12,407 nt of DNA from Bacillota bacterium (GTDB lineage: Bacteria; Bacillota; Clostridia; Christensenellales; Aristaeellaceae), in contig JAEWSC010000097.1 in the NCBI GenBank assembly GCA_023398575.1, positions 1-12,407 of the forward strand, read 5' to 3'. Both the position numbers and the translations under genes were made by a program. Below, one piece after another: positions 1 to 7,489 of the stretch (positions are counted from its first letter, which is position 1; the number at the start of each line of letters is the position of its first letter). The notes beneath the pieces are model-generated. The model did not search any database. It saw nothing but the letters and a program-made list of their open reading frames with translations, and had not been told where the DNA came from.

Positions 1-155
1 CGACGGGTATCTACAACGCAATTGGCGCGTACACATCCATGTGGAATCTGGTGTTCGCCAATGTCATGCTGGCATCGCTTCCTATCATCATATTGTATCT
101 TTCCATGCAGAAATTGTTCATGCAGGGACTTACATCCGGCGCCGTAAAAGGTTGA
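1..155 (+). CDS. CUT1 sugar ABC transporter permease (MalG-type), C-terminal end only
   Basis: The reading frame that is open at the left edge (first full codon at position 3) runs 50 codons to a TGA at 153-155. It encodes a hydrophobic helix (around LVFANVMLASLPIIILYLSM) followed by QKLFMQGLTSGAVKG. The 'F.QG.T.GAVKG' ending preceded by a last membrane helix is the characteristic C-terminus of MalG/YtcP-type inner membrane permeases of CUT1 carbohydrate ABC importers. The protein would sit in the cytoplasmic membrane and form the channel with a partner permease. Its substrate cannot be read from this fragment. It points toward the esterase gene on the opposite strand (convergent), so the two probably do not share an operon. 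The rest of the gene and its partners lie left of the window. Confidence 0.85.
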   Translation, partial: TGIYNAIGAYTSMWNLVFANVMLASLPIIILYLSMQKLFMQGLTSGAVKG

Positions 156-210
156 AATTGCGAGTGGAAGAAACATTGACTCAATTTGCTGTACGGATGA
201 TATTGAGGTA

Positions 211-248
211 ATAAAAAAAATGGCCGGCATGCATTACGCATCCCGGCC
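211..248 (-). terminator. Intrinsic terminator of the esterase gene
   Basis: GGCCGG (222-227) pairs with CCGGCC (243-248), and inside it ATGC (229-232) pairs with GCAT (238-241). Read on the minus strand, the hairpin is followed by an unbroken run of eight T (213-220). It lies about 58 bases past the esterase stop. The plus-strand side has no T-run, so it serves the minus-strand gene best, although it may also slow readthrough from the permease gene. Confidence 0.85.
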
Positions 249-305
249 GTTGTCAACTGAGATATTCAAAGCGTGTAGACAGCATATTTCTTAAATCATC
301 AACGA

Positions 306-1346
306 TCAGCGGAAAATCAACTGCAAAAAATCATGTGCGCTTTCACGCCACACTTGCCAGTCATGCCCTCCGTGATACATCCTGCGATCGGTTGTTAGCC
401 CCTTTGACTTGAGTATTTCGTCGTCTTCCAGAAATGCGGAGAGGAACTGATCCTCATCGCCCATGCCCCGGAAAAACACGCGGTAATTGTTTGCAAAAGC
501 CGTCGCATCATCCAGCGCTTTTAAATGCGGATTTTCCTTGGTAAAGGGGGAACGCAGAAAGCCGGAGAACAACCCTGCATACCCAAATAGCTCCGGATGT
601 GTAAGTGCTGCCACGCTTGTGTGCATACTGCCCATGGATAAGCCAGCAACAGCTCTGTTCCACTTATCCTGCTTTACATGAAAATTGCCCTGTATAAAGG
701 GGATGACCTCATGAACAAGAACGTTGGGGAAAACCGTGGTATCGGCCTGCCCGTTTATTTGCACCATACCATTGCACATGACCACCAGCATCTTTTCCGC
801 CTGACCTGATGCGATCAAGTTATCCAGTATATAATTTACCTTGCCCTGCTGTATCCAGCCTGTTTCATTTTCGCCCCAGCCATGCTGCAAATATAAAACA
901 GGGTAGACTGCTGCCGCATCCCAATCAGGCGGCAGGTAAACAAGACAGCTTTCTGTGCGGCCGGTGATTTTCGAGGGATAGAAGAGTCTGGATACCGTTC
1001 CGTGGGGTACATTCCTCTGCAAATAATAGTCACCGCAGGGAATGTCCACAAAGTTCATGGGTCGGCAGCATCCATAGCCGATAGGCAAAAAGGGAGACAG
1101 TACATCCGCTCCGTCAACCTTCACGTTTAAGTACTTGAAACCCTTCCCAATGTCAAATGTACCCGTCCAAATGCCTTTATCATCCTTTGTAAGGTTGCAT
1201 TCCTGACCAAAGGGGGAAATGGAGACGCTATGCGCTTCCTTCGCCTCTATGCAGAAGGTTACCCTGCCGTCCTTTTCCAGTGTGGCACCATACTCGGACA
1301 ATACCGGGTTATAAGCAACGGCCTGGCTGAAATACTCCTCGTACAT
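306..1346 (-). CDS. Esterase-D/CE1-like alpha/beta hydrolase with N-terminal beta-sandwich domain
   Basis: This 346-residue protein starts at the ATG at 1344-1346 because AAAGGAGG stands just upstream. A longer open frame reaches 1412, but its extra 22 codons fall inside the hairpin at 1375-1415 and over the ribosome binding site. Residues about 1-115 resemble the E-set/CBM48-like domain often fused to enterochelin-esterase and feruloyl/acetyl-xylan esterase (CE1) proteins. The rest is an alpha/beta hydrolase: oxyanion region YLQHGWGENETGW, nucleophile elbow GLSMG with Ser237, probable acid Asp297 or Asp299 in RGMGDEDQF, and His328 in GGHDWQVWR. There is no signal peptide, so it probably acts in the cytosol, perhaps removing acyl groups from imported sugars (inference). 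It has a private terminator. Its promoter was not found. Family call is firm; the substrate is unknown. Confidence 0.85.
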   Translation of the reverse strand: MYEEYFSQAVAYNPVLSEYGATLEKDGRVTFCIEAKEAHSVSISPFGQECNLTKDDKGIWTGTFDIGKGFKYLNVKVDGADVLSPFLPIGYGCCRPMNFVDIPCGDYYLQRNVPHGTVSRLFYPSKITGRTESCLVYLPPDWDAAAVYPVLYLQHGWGENETGWIQQGKVNYILDNLIASGQAEKMLVVMCNGMVQINGQADTTVFPNVLVHEVIPFIQGNFHVKQDKWNRAVAGLSMGSMHTSVAALTHPELFGYAGLFSGFLRSPFTKENPHLKALDDATAFANNYRVFFRGMGDEDQFLSAFLEDDEILKSKGLTTDRRMYHGGHDWQVWRESAHDFLQLIFR

Positions 1347-1374
1347 ACAGTAGTCCTCCTTTAGTGAAATGGAT

Positions 1375-1415
1375 AGCATGGCCTGCAACAAGTATATCAT
1401 GCTGCAGGCCATGCT
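1375..1415. repeat. Perfect 13-bp inverted repeat upstream of the esterase
   Basis: AGCATGGCCTGCA (1375-1387) is exactly repeated in inverse at 1403-1415 around a 15-base loop. In minus-strand RNA it would form a strong hairpin ending about 20 bases before the esterase Shine-Dalgarno sequence. The bases after it (ATCCATTTCAC) have only a poor U-tract, so it may be a weak terminator of the upstream remnant gene, an RNA-stabilising 5' structure, or an operator. The loop contains TATACT, a possible -10 element without a recognisable -35. Confidence 0.7.
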
Positions 1416-1441
1416 GATTAAGTTTATTGATTAAAATTTGC

Positions 1442-1691
1442 TTATTTCTGCATCGCGGCCAGGCGGGCATCTACCAAGGGCTGGTATTTTTTCTATGTCA
1501 AACTTCACCAGGTCCTGATACCCGAAGCCGTTCAACTGGGTCTTCAAATCCTGCCACATGGCATTGAATTCGGCTTCGTCCTTGGCGAATACCATCTGCC
1601 AGGAGGTGTATTCACCAGTTGTCCGCACTATGCGCAGATGAGGTCCATGTGGTAGTACGATCTGGTTCTGCATACAGAACGGAAGCTGCAT
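1442..1691 (-). pseudogene. 3' remnant of an extracellular (CUT1) sugar-binding protein gene, frameshifted
   Basis: The minus strand carries the tail of a large clostridial-type extracellular solute-binding protein: RIVRTTGEYTSWQMVFAKDE, then AEFNAMWQDLKTQLNGFGYQ and DLVKFDIEK. In the uninterrupted frame the end turns into a proline/arginine-rich nonsense tail that stops at 1431. Dropping one base from the six-A run (six T at 1487-1492 on the plus strand) restores a natural ending, KYQPLVDARLAAMQK, with TAA at 1442-1444. Upstream, the frame hits a TGA within about 30 bases of 1691, and then the terminator of the next operon begins, so the front four-fifths or more of the usual 450-550-residue protein is gone. 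The family call rests on remembered motif patterns. The fragment may once have belonged with a CUT1 system like the permease at the left edge (inference). Confidence 0.65.
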
Positions 1692-1725
1692 CAGAATTAC
1701 CCAAACCCATACGTTTTTTCAAAGC

Positions 1726-1763
1726 AAGTGGCTGCGTTCCTTTTTCAAGGAACACAGCCACTT
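1726..1763 (-). terminator. Strong hairpin terminator ending the CUT2 importer operon
   Basis: AAGTGGCTGCGTTCCTT (1726-1742) pairs with AAGGAACACAGCCACTT (1747-1763), giving a 17-bp stem with one mismatch and a four-base loop. It begins 66 bases past the binding-protein stop. T-rich bases follow on both strands: TTTTTCT on plus, and TTGCTTTG on minus. It can therefore work in both directions, but the gene orientation makes the minus strand the relevant one. Confidence 0.8.
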
Positions 1764-1828
1764 TTTCTATTCGGTTCGTAGAAGCTTTGGTATTTAGCCT
1801 GTGGTGGTCAAACTATTATGGCAACAGA

Positions 1829-2896
1829 TCAATCGTAAAGCAAGGGAGCGATTTTTTCATTATCCATGTTCTCATAGGTGTAGAACTGGCAGCCGGTATC
1901 GACCATCACAGGGATTTCTTCACCGGCCAGGGCCTTTACGGCCAGTTCAACCGCATAGTATCCGATCATGTAAGCATCCTGTGCGACAGCGCCATAGAAC
2001 CATTGGTTGCGGACAGCATTCTTCAGTGTGGCGCCTGCGTCAAAGCCGATAACAATTAGATTCTTGTACTTGCCATTGACACGGTCAAGGTCGGAACCAT
2101 CGGCAGTCGCGGTCAGAACGCCATCGACTGAGCCTGAGTTGGAGCAGAAGATGGACAGCAGATTATCCTTGGCAAGGATGCCCTGCGCAGTGGTCTGACA
2201 ATCTGTAACGTTGGTGGAAGCGGGAACGGAAACGTTGATTTCGATAGCTGCCGCAGAAGCGCTGGGAACAGCATACTTGTCATGACCGGTGATTGCTACA
2301 GCGCCTGGATGCACTTCTTCGCACAAGGCAGACATCTTCTTAATATAACCCACTGTACGGCCAACGATGGAAGCGGATGTTGCATCCTGTGAGAACACGC
2401 TCAGCAAAACGGGTTTCTCAGGCGTAGCATTCTTAATCGCTTCGGCGATGGACGCGATTTCAAACATCTTCGTGGCTGCCAAAGCGCCGGCTGCCTCATT
2501 GTCGGTGGAGGCGGTAGATTTAATCGTACCTTCGGGAGCATTGGGCACGCCGGAGTCAAAGCCGATGACCGGAACACCTTTTTCCTTGGCGTTCAAAAGC
2601 TGTTCGGTAACGGATTCGGTATCCAAGGCAGCCAGGCACAGCGCAGCGGGATTCTTGGCAAGCACTGCGTTGAGCATATCCAGCTGGATGGCGATATCGG
2701 ATTCTGAAGGAGGTCCATCGAAGGTGACAGTTACGCCATACTTTGCCGCGGCATCCTCAGAGCCCTGTTTGACGACTTGCCAGAACTGATGCTGGAAACC
2801 CTTGGAGATGATGGCGATGTAATCGCCCTGTGCATACGCTGCGGTGACAGACAGAACCATGACGAGAGCGAGGATCAGAGCAAGTACCTTTTTCAT
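1829..2896 (-). CDS. CUT2 sugar ABC transporter substrate-binding protein (RbsB-like, Peripla_BP_4)
   Basis: This 355-residue exported protein binds a sugar outside the membrane and hands it to the permease encoded upstream. The start is set by TAGGAGGT seven to eight bases before the ATG. Residues 1-22 are a signal peptide (KK, hydrophobic core, AYA before Gln23) that fits signal peptidase I. There is no Cys at the cleavage site, so it is not a lipoprotein, which is unusual for a Gram-positive binding protein. The mature part has the two-lobed ribose-binding fold: IAIISKGFQHQFWQVVKQG at the start, then QLDMLNAVLAKNPAALCLAA, KEKGVPVIGFDSGVP, and late in the chain LIVIGFDAG and GAVAQDAYMIGYYAVE. 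It follows the permease after a 72-bp gap and is the last gene before the strong terminator. The sugar itself is not recognisable from sequence. Confidence 0.93.
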   Translation of the reverse strand: MKKVLALILALVMVLSVTAAYAQGDYIAIISKGFQHQFWQVVKQGSEDAAAKYGVTVTFDGPPSESDIAIQLDMLNAVLAKNPAALCLAALDTESVTEQLLNAKEKGVPVIGFDSGVPNAPEGTIKSTASTDNEAAGALAATKMFEIASIAEAIKNATPEKPVLLSVFSQDATSASIVGRTVGYIKKMSALCEEVHPGAVAITGHDKYAVPSASAAAIEINVSVPASTNVTDCQTTAQGILAKDNLLSIFCSNSGSVDGVLTATADGSDLDRVNGKYKNLIVIGFDAGATLKNAVRNQWFYGAVAQDAYMIGYYAVELAVKALAGEEIPVMVDTGCQFYTYENMDNEKIAPLLYD

Positions 2897-2968
2897 GCGG
2901 TAAACCTCCTAACATATTTATCTTTACGGCCATGAAGCCGCATAGACCATTCCATAAGAAAATGAAGG

Positions 2969-3958
2969 TCACGTTGGAATCTTCCTTACCGCGGATGCTT
3001 GCTTTACACGGTATTGGTCAAGCAAAACGGCTCCTACTACGACGATTCCAGTAAAAAATGTCTGCCAGTGCCCCTGCAGCCCCATCGACATCAAGCCTTG
3101 TTTCAGAACGCTCATGATGAATACGCCTATCATCGTGCCGGTTAAAGTGCCTGAACCGCCCATCATGGATGTGCCGCCAATAACAACGCCTGCGATGGCC
3201 AGCAGTTCCAGGCCGTTTCCGGTGGATGGAATGATGGAGGTATACACTGCTGCGTAAAAGACACCCGCCAGCCCGCTGAACAAGCCGCACAATGTATAGA
3301 CCCAAAAGAGCCACTTCCTGGTGTTTATACCGGATAGGCGTGTGGCCTCATAGTTTGAACCCATTGCATAGGTATACCGTCCGAACCTTGTGCGGTTCAG
3401 TATGACCCACCCAACTATGAATGCCAGTATAAGCCAAACGACACCAATGGGGAAGGAGGGTAGGATGAAGCTATTGGATGTTTTATAGAACACATTTTTG
3501 AACTGGCCGTCAATAGAACCGATAGTGGGATAGCGCATCGTCATCACATTGGTTACGATCGCGCCAAAGCCCATGCCTATCATTTGCGAGCCCAGTGTTG
3601 CAATAAATGGCGGAAGCTTTAGGTATGCGACCATCAGCCCATTTAGCAGCCCAAAGATGGTTGGGACGATTACCGTAAGAGCAAGCGCTGCCCAGATATT
3701 CCAGCCCCATATGTTGTAGGCCGCGCCGCCTATCAGCGCACCGCATATCATGTTCGTACCAATGGAAAGGTCAATACCGCCGGTGATGATGACAAAGGTA
3801 ACGCCGATGGCCATGAAGCCAATGTAATAAGATGCATTCAGGATATTTACGATGTAGTCCCATGAAAAAAAGTTGATACCGAAAACCGAAAAAAACGCAT
3901 ACAATAATAACAGTACACCAGGTGCGAGCAATTTTTGCCAATCAGCCTTTTTCCTCAT
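2969..3958 (-). CDS. CUT2 sugar ABC transporter permease (RbsC-like, BPD_transp_2)
   Basis: This 329-residue polytopic membrane protein forms the channel of the sugar importer, probably as a homodimer, as in ribose systems. Family hallmarks appear in order: ITGGIDLSIG (about 59-68), NGLMVAYLKLPPFIATLGS, the cytoplasmic EAA-like loop RTRFGRYTYAMGSNYEATRLSGIN, and near the end ELLAIAGVVIGGTSMMGGSG with GTMIGVFIMSVL. About eight to ten hydrophobic segments are visible, and the length is normal for RbsC. The gene starts 15 bases after the ATPase stop with a GAGAGGAA ribosome binding site, so the two are surely co-transcribed. Only one permease gene is present, as expected for CUT2. Nothing looks broken. 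Confidence 0.95.
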   Translation of the reverse strand: MRKKADWQKLLAPGVLLLLYAFFSVFGINFFSWDYIVNILNASYYIGFMAIGVTFVIITGGIDLSIGTNMICGALIGGAAYNIWGWNIWAALALTVIVPTIFGLLNGLMVAYLKLPPFIATLGSQMIGMGFGAIVTNVMTMRYPTIGSIDGQFKNVFYKTSNSFILPSFPIGVVWLILAFIVGWVILNRTRFGRYTYAMGSNYEATRLSGINTRKWLFWVYTLCGLFSGLAGVFYAAVYTSIIPSTGNGLELLAIAGVVIGGTSMMGGSGTLTGTMIGVFIMSVLKQGLMSMGLQGHWQTFFTGIVVVGAVLLDQYRVKQASAVRKIPT

Positions 3959-3973
3959 TCTACACTGTTCCTC

Positions 3974-5470
<1,497 letters not shown>

Positions 5471-5525
5471 GCCATCACCTCTTGGTAAAAATCTATTGTA
5501 TACGCAGTATAATAATGACTCGATA

Positions 5526-5535
5526 GCGAAACGTT
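5526..5535 (-). promoter_or_regulatory. Putative LacI-family operator A (GCGAAACGTT)
   Basis: GCGAAACGTT on the plus strand matches the three other copies in the window. The central CpG inside AACGTT is the step that LacI-family hinge helices normally open. It lies about 56-65 bases before the ATPase start, well downstream of the predicted promoter, so it could be an auxiliary site or a roadblock. Confidence 0.55.
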
Positions 5536-5580
5536 ATGTCTAGTGTGAAGCACATCTTGATCACATTCTACAAGAACGAT

Positions 5581-5596
5581 AGCAAATGCATTTGCT
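5581..5596. repeat. Perfect 16-bp palindrome in the importer leader
   Basis: AGCAAATGCATTTGCT reads identically on both strands. It has no CpG centre and differs from the CGAAACGTT word, so it would suit a second dimeric regulator. With no loop it is unlikely to act as an RNA hairpin. The binding protein is unknown. Confidence 0.5.
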
Positions 5597-5769
5597 TGTG
5601 CCTTGTCGAATTATTATGGCGGATTTTCACGAAAAAACACTAATAATGCGTCAAATTAGCGCTATATTGTATTGCGCAGATAAGGAGTAGAAAGTATTTA
5701 CGCTCTCTTATTAATCAAGGATTGCTGGACTGTCGACTGCAGTTGTAATTACATAAAAAAAGATAACGA

Positions 5770-5779
5770 GCGAAACGTT
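5770..5779 (-). promoter_or_regulatory. Putative LacI-family operator B at the importer transcription start
   Basis: GCGAAACGTT (plus strand) lies 9 to 18 bases downstream of the -10 hexamer of the importer promoter, overlapping the expected transcription start. A repressor bound here would block initiation. It is identical over ten bases to the copies at 5526-5535 and 10980-10989. Confidence 0.7.
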
Positions 5780-5787
5780 CTGTGCAC

Positions 5788-5816
5788 ATTGTAAATCAAA
5801 AATCCAGATGTGTCAA
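5788..5816 (-). promoter_or_regulatory. Sigma-A-type promoter of the CUT2 importer operon
   Basis: On the minus strand TTGACA (5816-5811, a perfect -35) is followed after exactly 17 bases by TACAAT (5793-5788, five of six -10 matches). The operator word follows immediately. The promoter lies between the terminator of the catabolic operon and the importer genes, so it gives the importer its own transcript. Confidence 0.75.
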
Positions 5817-5870
5817 TTATAACTTTTGGCTGAAAACCTACATCTTTTCATGCTGTGCCTATCGCGAATC

Positions 5871-5898
5871 AAAAAGCGCGACGCTGAAAGCGCCGCGC
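5871..5898 (-). terminator. Intrinsic terminator of the five-gene catabolic operon
   Basis: GCGCG (5876-5880) pairs with CGCGC (5894-5898), and CGCT (5882-5885) with AGCG (5889-5892), around a GAA loop with one internal mismatch. On the minus strand the hairpin runs straight into TTTTT (5875-5871). It lies about 110 bases past the mutarotase stop and just upstream of the importer promoter. Confidence 0.85.
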
Positions 5899-6006
5899 GA
5901 AGGCCGAAGAGTGGATAGAGCCTGCCGATTTTTGAACTTTTACCTTTGGCTGGAGTACATAAGAGCAAAGGCGGAGCCAATCAAGATATAGTCTGCCCCC
6001 AAAGGA

Positions 6007-6441
6007 CTACCTATCCTTTACAACACCCTTTTTGAGTATTACATTGGCATATAGTGCCGCCTCGCCGGTGGCAATACAGGCATAGCACTTTTTTCCTTGC
6101 TCATAAAAGTCATATTTGTTGATGGTTTGCTCCCGAAGGCCATCCTTCTCGTACTTTGCACCGATTTCCCTGTATACCGGCCAAATCTCCGGCTTGTAGG
6201 GGTCGTCAGGCAGCACGGCCATAAAGGTCACTGGGTGCTCCACATACGGGTCCAGCGGGAAGAAGCGCAGTACCGCATCCAGGATTTCCGGTATACCGTG
6301 GCCGTCCATGCGCACACAGCGCTCCGGACAGCCAAACTTGGGATAATTGCCGTCACAGATCAGCAGTTCATCCCCGTGGCCCATCTCCATCATAATTTTC
6401 ATCAAATCGGGGGGGATGACGGATGGTATTCCTTTGAGCAT
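6007..6441 (-). CDS. RbsD/FucU-family sugar mutarotase (fucose-mutarotase-like)
   Basis: This 144-residue cytosolic enzyme should speed the exchange between alpha and beta forms of an imported aldose, so that downstream enzymes always see the form they need. The whole length fits FucU: start MLKGIPSVIPPDLMKIMMEM, then GHGDELLICDGNYP with the catalytic-type His22 and Asp30, Tyr120 in the later part, and the C-terminal YANVILKKGV (131-140). The FucU-like start and the NVILKKGV ending fit the fucose branch better than RbsD, but I cannot exclude another sugar. It is the last gene of the operon. Its start, preceded by TGAGGTG, is 9 bases after the aldo/keto reductase stop, so it is co-transcribed. 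A mutarotase implies that the substrate is an aldose or pyranose sugar, not only a polyol. Confidence 0.9.
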   Translation of the reverse strand: MLKGIPSVIPPDLMKIMMEMGHGDELLICDGNYPKFGCPERCVRMDGHGIPEILDAVLRFFPLDPYVEHPVTFMAVLPDDPYKPEIWPVYREIGAKYEKDGLREQTINKYDFYEQGKKCYACIATGEAALYANVILKKGVVKDR

Positions 6442-6450
6442 ACTAGCACC

Positions 6451-7464
6451 TCATTTCGTAATGGTTCCGTCTTCATCCCACAGGTCGTGCCAGTCGCCGG
6501 CACCTTCCCACAGAAAGACCTGGCCTTTGATCAGCCGGCAGTTTTTATCGATGGAGGCGAGTACGGACATCTCTTCATTCGTCAGCGGGTCCTCGGTTGT
6601 GCATCTCAGGTTGGATACATATTCCATTTCGTGGATGGAAAAGGGGATGGGAATCTGGCCGCGCTGTACCGCCCACTTCAAGCAAATCACGGCGGGATGG
6701 ACGTTATGCTTCTTTGCAATTTCCACAAGCTCCGGTACCTGAATATCCGCAACATCGTCGGGCGTGGTATCCCTGTCAGGACGGGTGGGACTGCCGATGG
6801 GGCAGAAGCCCACGGGCTGGATGCCCTGGGATAGCGCATAATCATACAGCTCCGGCTGCTGGAAACAGGGATGCAGTTCCATTTCGATGACGGTGGGCTT
6901 TACGCGGCACAAGGGCAGCACGGCCTTCAATTTGGGTATGGTCATGTTGCTCATGCCCAGGTTGCGGGCCAGGCCCATGTCATACAGGCGCTCCAATTGG
7001 TGCCAGGTGGACATGAATTCTTCAACAGAAAACGGCTTGCTGTCGGGATTGCGGCTGTCACCGTCGCAAAAGGGCGCATGATAATTGGGGAAGGGCCAAT
7101 GGACAAAGAAAGCATCGATGTAATCCAGTTGCAGGTCGCGCAGTGTCTTGGCCAGGGAAAGAAGCACATTGCCCTGGCCGTGCATGTCGTTCCATACCTT
7201 GGAGGTGATGAACAATTCTTCCCGTTTAACAACGCCCTCTTCAAAAGCCTTTGCAAACACCTTGCCGATTAGGTCTTCATTGCCATAGATGGCGGCACAG
7301 TCAAACAAGCGGTATCCGCAGCGGATGGCGCCGCCCACAGCATTTGAAACCTGTTCAGGTGTAAACCGGTCGCTGCCGAATGTACCCATGCCGATGCATG
7401 GAATCATTTCGCCCGTGGCCAGCTTGCGCTTGGGCACCAGATTGGGATCAATAAATGCAGACAT
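6451..7464 (-). CDS. Aldo/keto reductase, aldose-reductase-like (AKR1-type)
   Basis: This 337-residue NAD(P)H-dependent cytosolic oxidoreductase belongs to the aldo/keto reductase superfamily. The catalytic tetrad is complete: Asp55 and Tyr60 in FDCAAIYGNE, Lys89 in TSKVW, and His122 in FVHWPF. GMGTFG near the start, LGMSNMTIPKL, and PFSIHEMEYVSNLRC as the cofactor phosphate/adenine region follow in family order. The VHWPF motif and overall shape are closest to the AKR1-like aldose reductases that reduce sugars to alditols, rather than the tyrosine-auxotrophy (Tas) or YdjG-type families. The length is slightly above the usual 310-320. AAGAGGGA precedes the ATG by about six bases. It sits between the polyol dehydrogenase and the mutarotase genes. 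A role in reducing the imported aldose is inferred; it might instead reduce an aldehyde released by the aldolase. Confidence 0.85.
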   Translation of the reverse strand: MSAFIDPNLVPKRKLATGEMIPCIGMGTFGSDRFTPEQVSNAVGGAIRCGYRLFDCAAIYGNEDLIGKVFAKAFEEGVVKREELFITSKVWNDMHGQGNVLLSLAKTLRDLQLDYIDAFFVHWPFPNYHAPFCDGDSRNPDSKPFSVEEFMSTWHQLERLYDMGLARNLGMSNMTIPKLKAVLPLCRVKPTVIEMELHPCFQQPELYDYALSQGIQPVGFCPIGSPTRPDRDTTPDDVADIQVPELVEIAKKHNVHPAVICLKWAVQRGQIPIPFSIHEMEYVSNLRCTTEDPLTNEEMSVLASIDKNCRLIKGQVFLWEGAGDWHDLWDEDGTITK

Positions 7465-7489
7465 AGGAATCCCTCTTTCTTCGTTTTAT

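Larger units (their letters stand above)
5471..5781 (-). other. Long untranslated leader of the CUT2 importer operon
   Basis: If transcription starts about seven bases past the -10 element at 5788-5793, the message carries roughly 310 untranslated bases before the ATPase gene. I see no convincing small coding gene in it. It holds two copies of the CGAAACGTT operator word (5770-5779 and 5526-5535) and a perfect 16-bp palindrome at 5581-5596. Shorter GCGC-ended dyads lie at 5659-5677. I do not recognise a known riboswitch. A second promoter closer to the gene is possible (TATACT about 40 bases before the ATG) but lacks a good -35. Confidence 0.5.

Noticed and set aside
1347..1412. Extended N-terminus for the esterase (22 extra codons, somewhat hydrophobic like a signal peptide)
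   Set aside because: The extra codons coincide with the perfect hairpin and the Shine-Dalgarno sequence of the downstream ATG, and no ribosome binding site serves the far ATG.
1619..2059. Plus-strand open frame of 146 codons over the binding-protein end and terminator
   Set aside because: It crosses a transcription terminator and the binding-protein coding region, has no ribosome binding site and no known motif.
2228..2236. GGAAACGTT inside the binding-protein gene as an operator
   Set aside because: It lacks the leading C of the shared word and is inside a coding region far from any promoter.
2927..2940. CGGC...GCCG hairpin in the gap between permease and binding-protein genes as an attenuator
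   Set aside because: Only four base pairs form and nothing T-rich follows directly; it may just be chance.
5782..5991. Plus-strand 69-codon frame in the gap between the operons
   Set aside because: It starts at GTG inside the importer promoter, runs through the terminator hairpin, has no Shine-Dalgarno sequence and resembles no family.
6097..6834. Long plus-strand open frame (245 codons) across the mutarotase and reductase genes
   Set aside because: It lies antisense to two genes with complete family motifs and its translation shows no recognisable domain; it is a shadow of their codon use.
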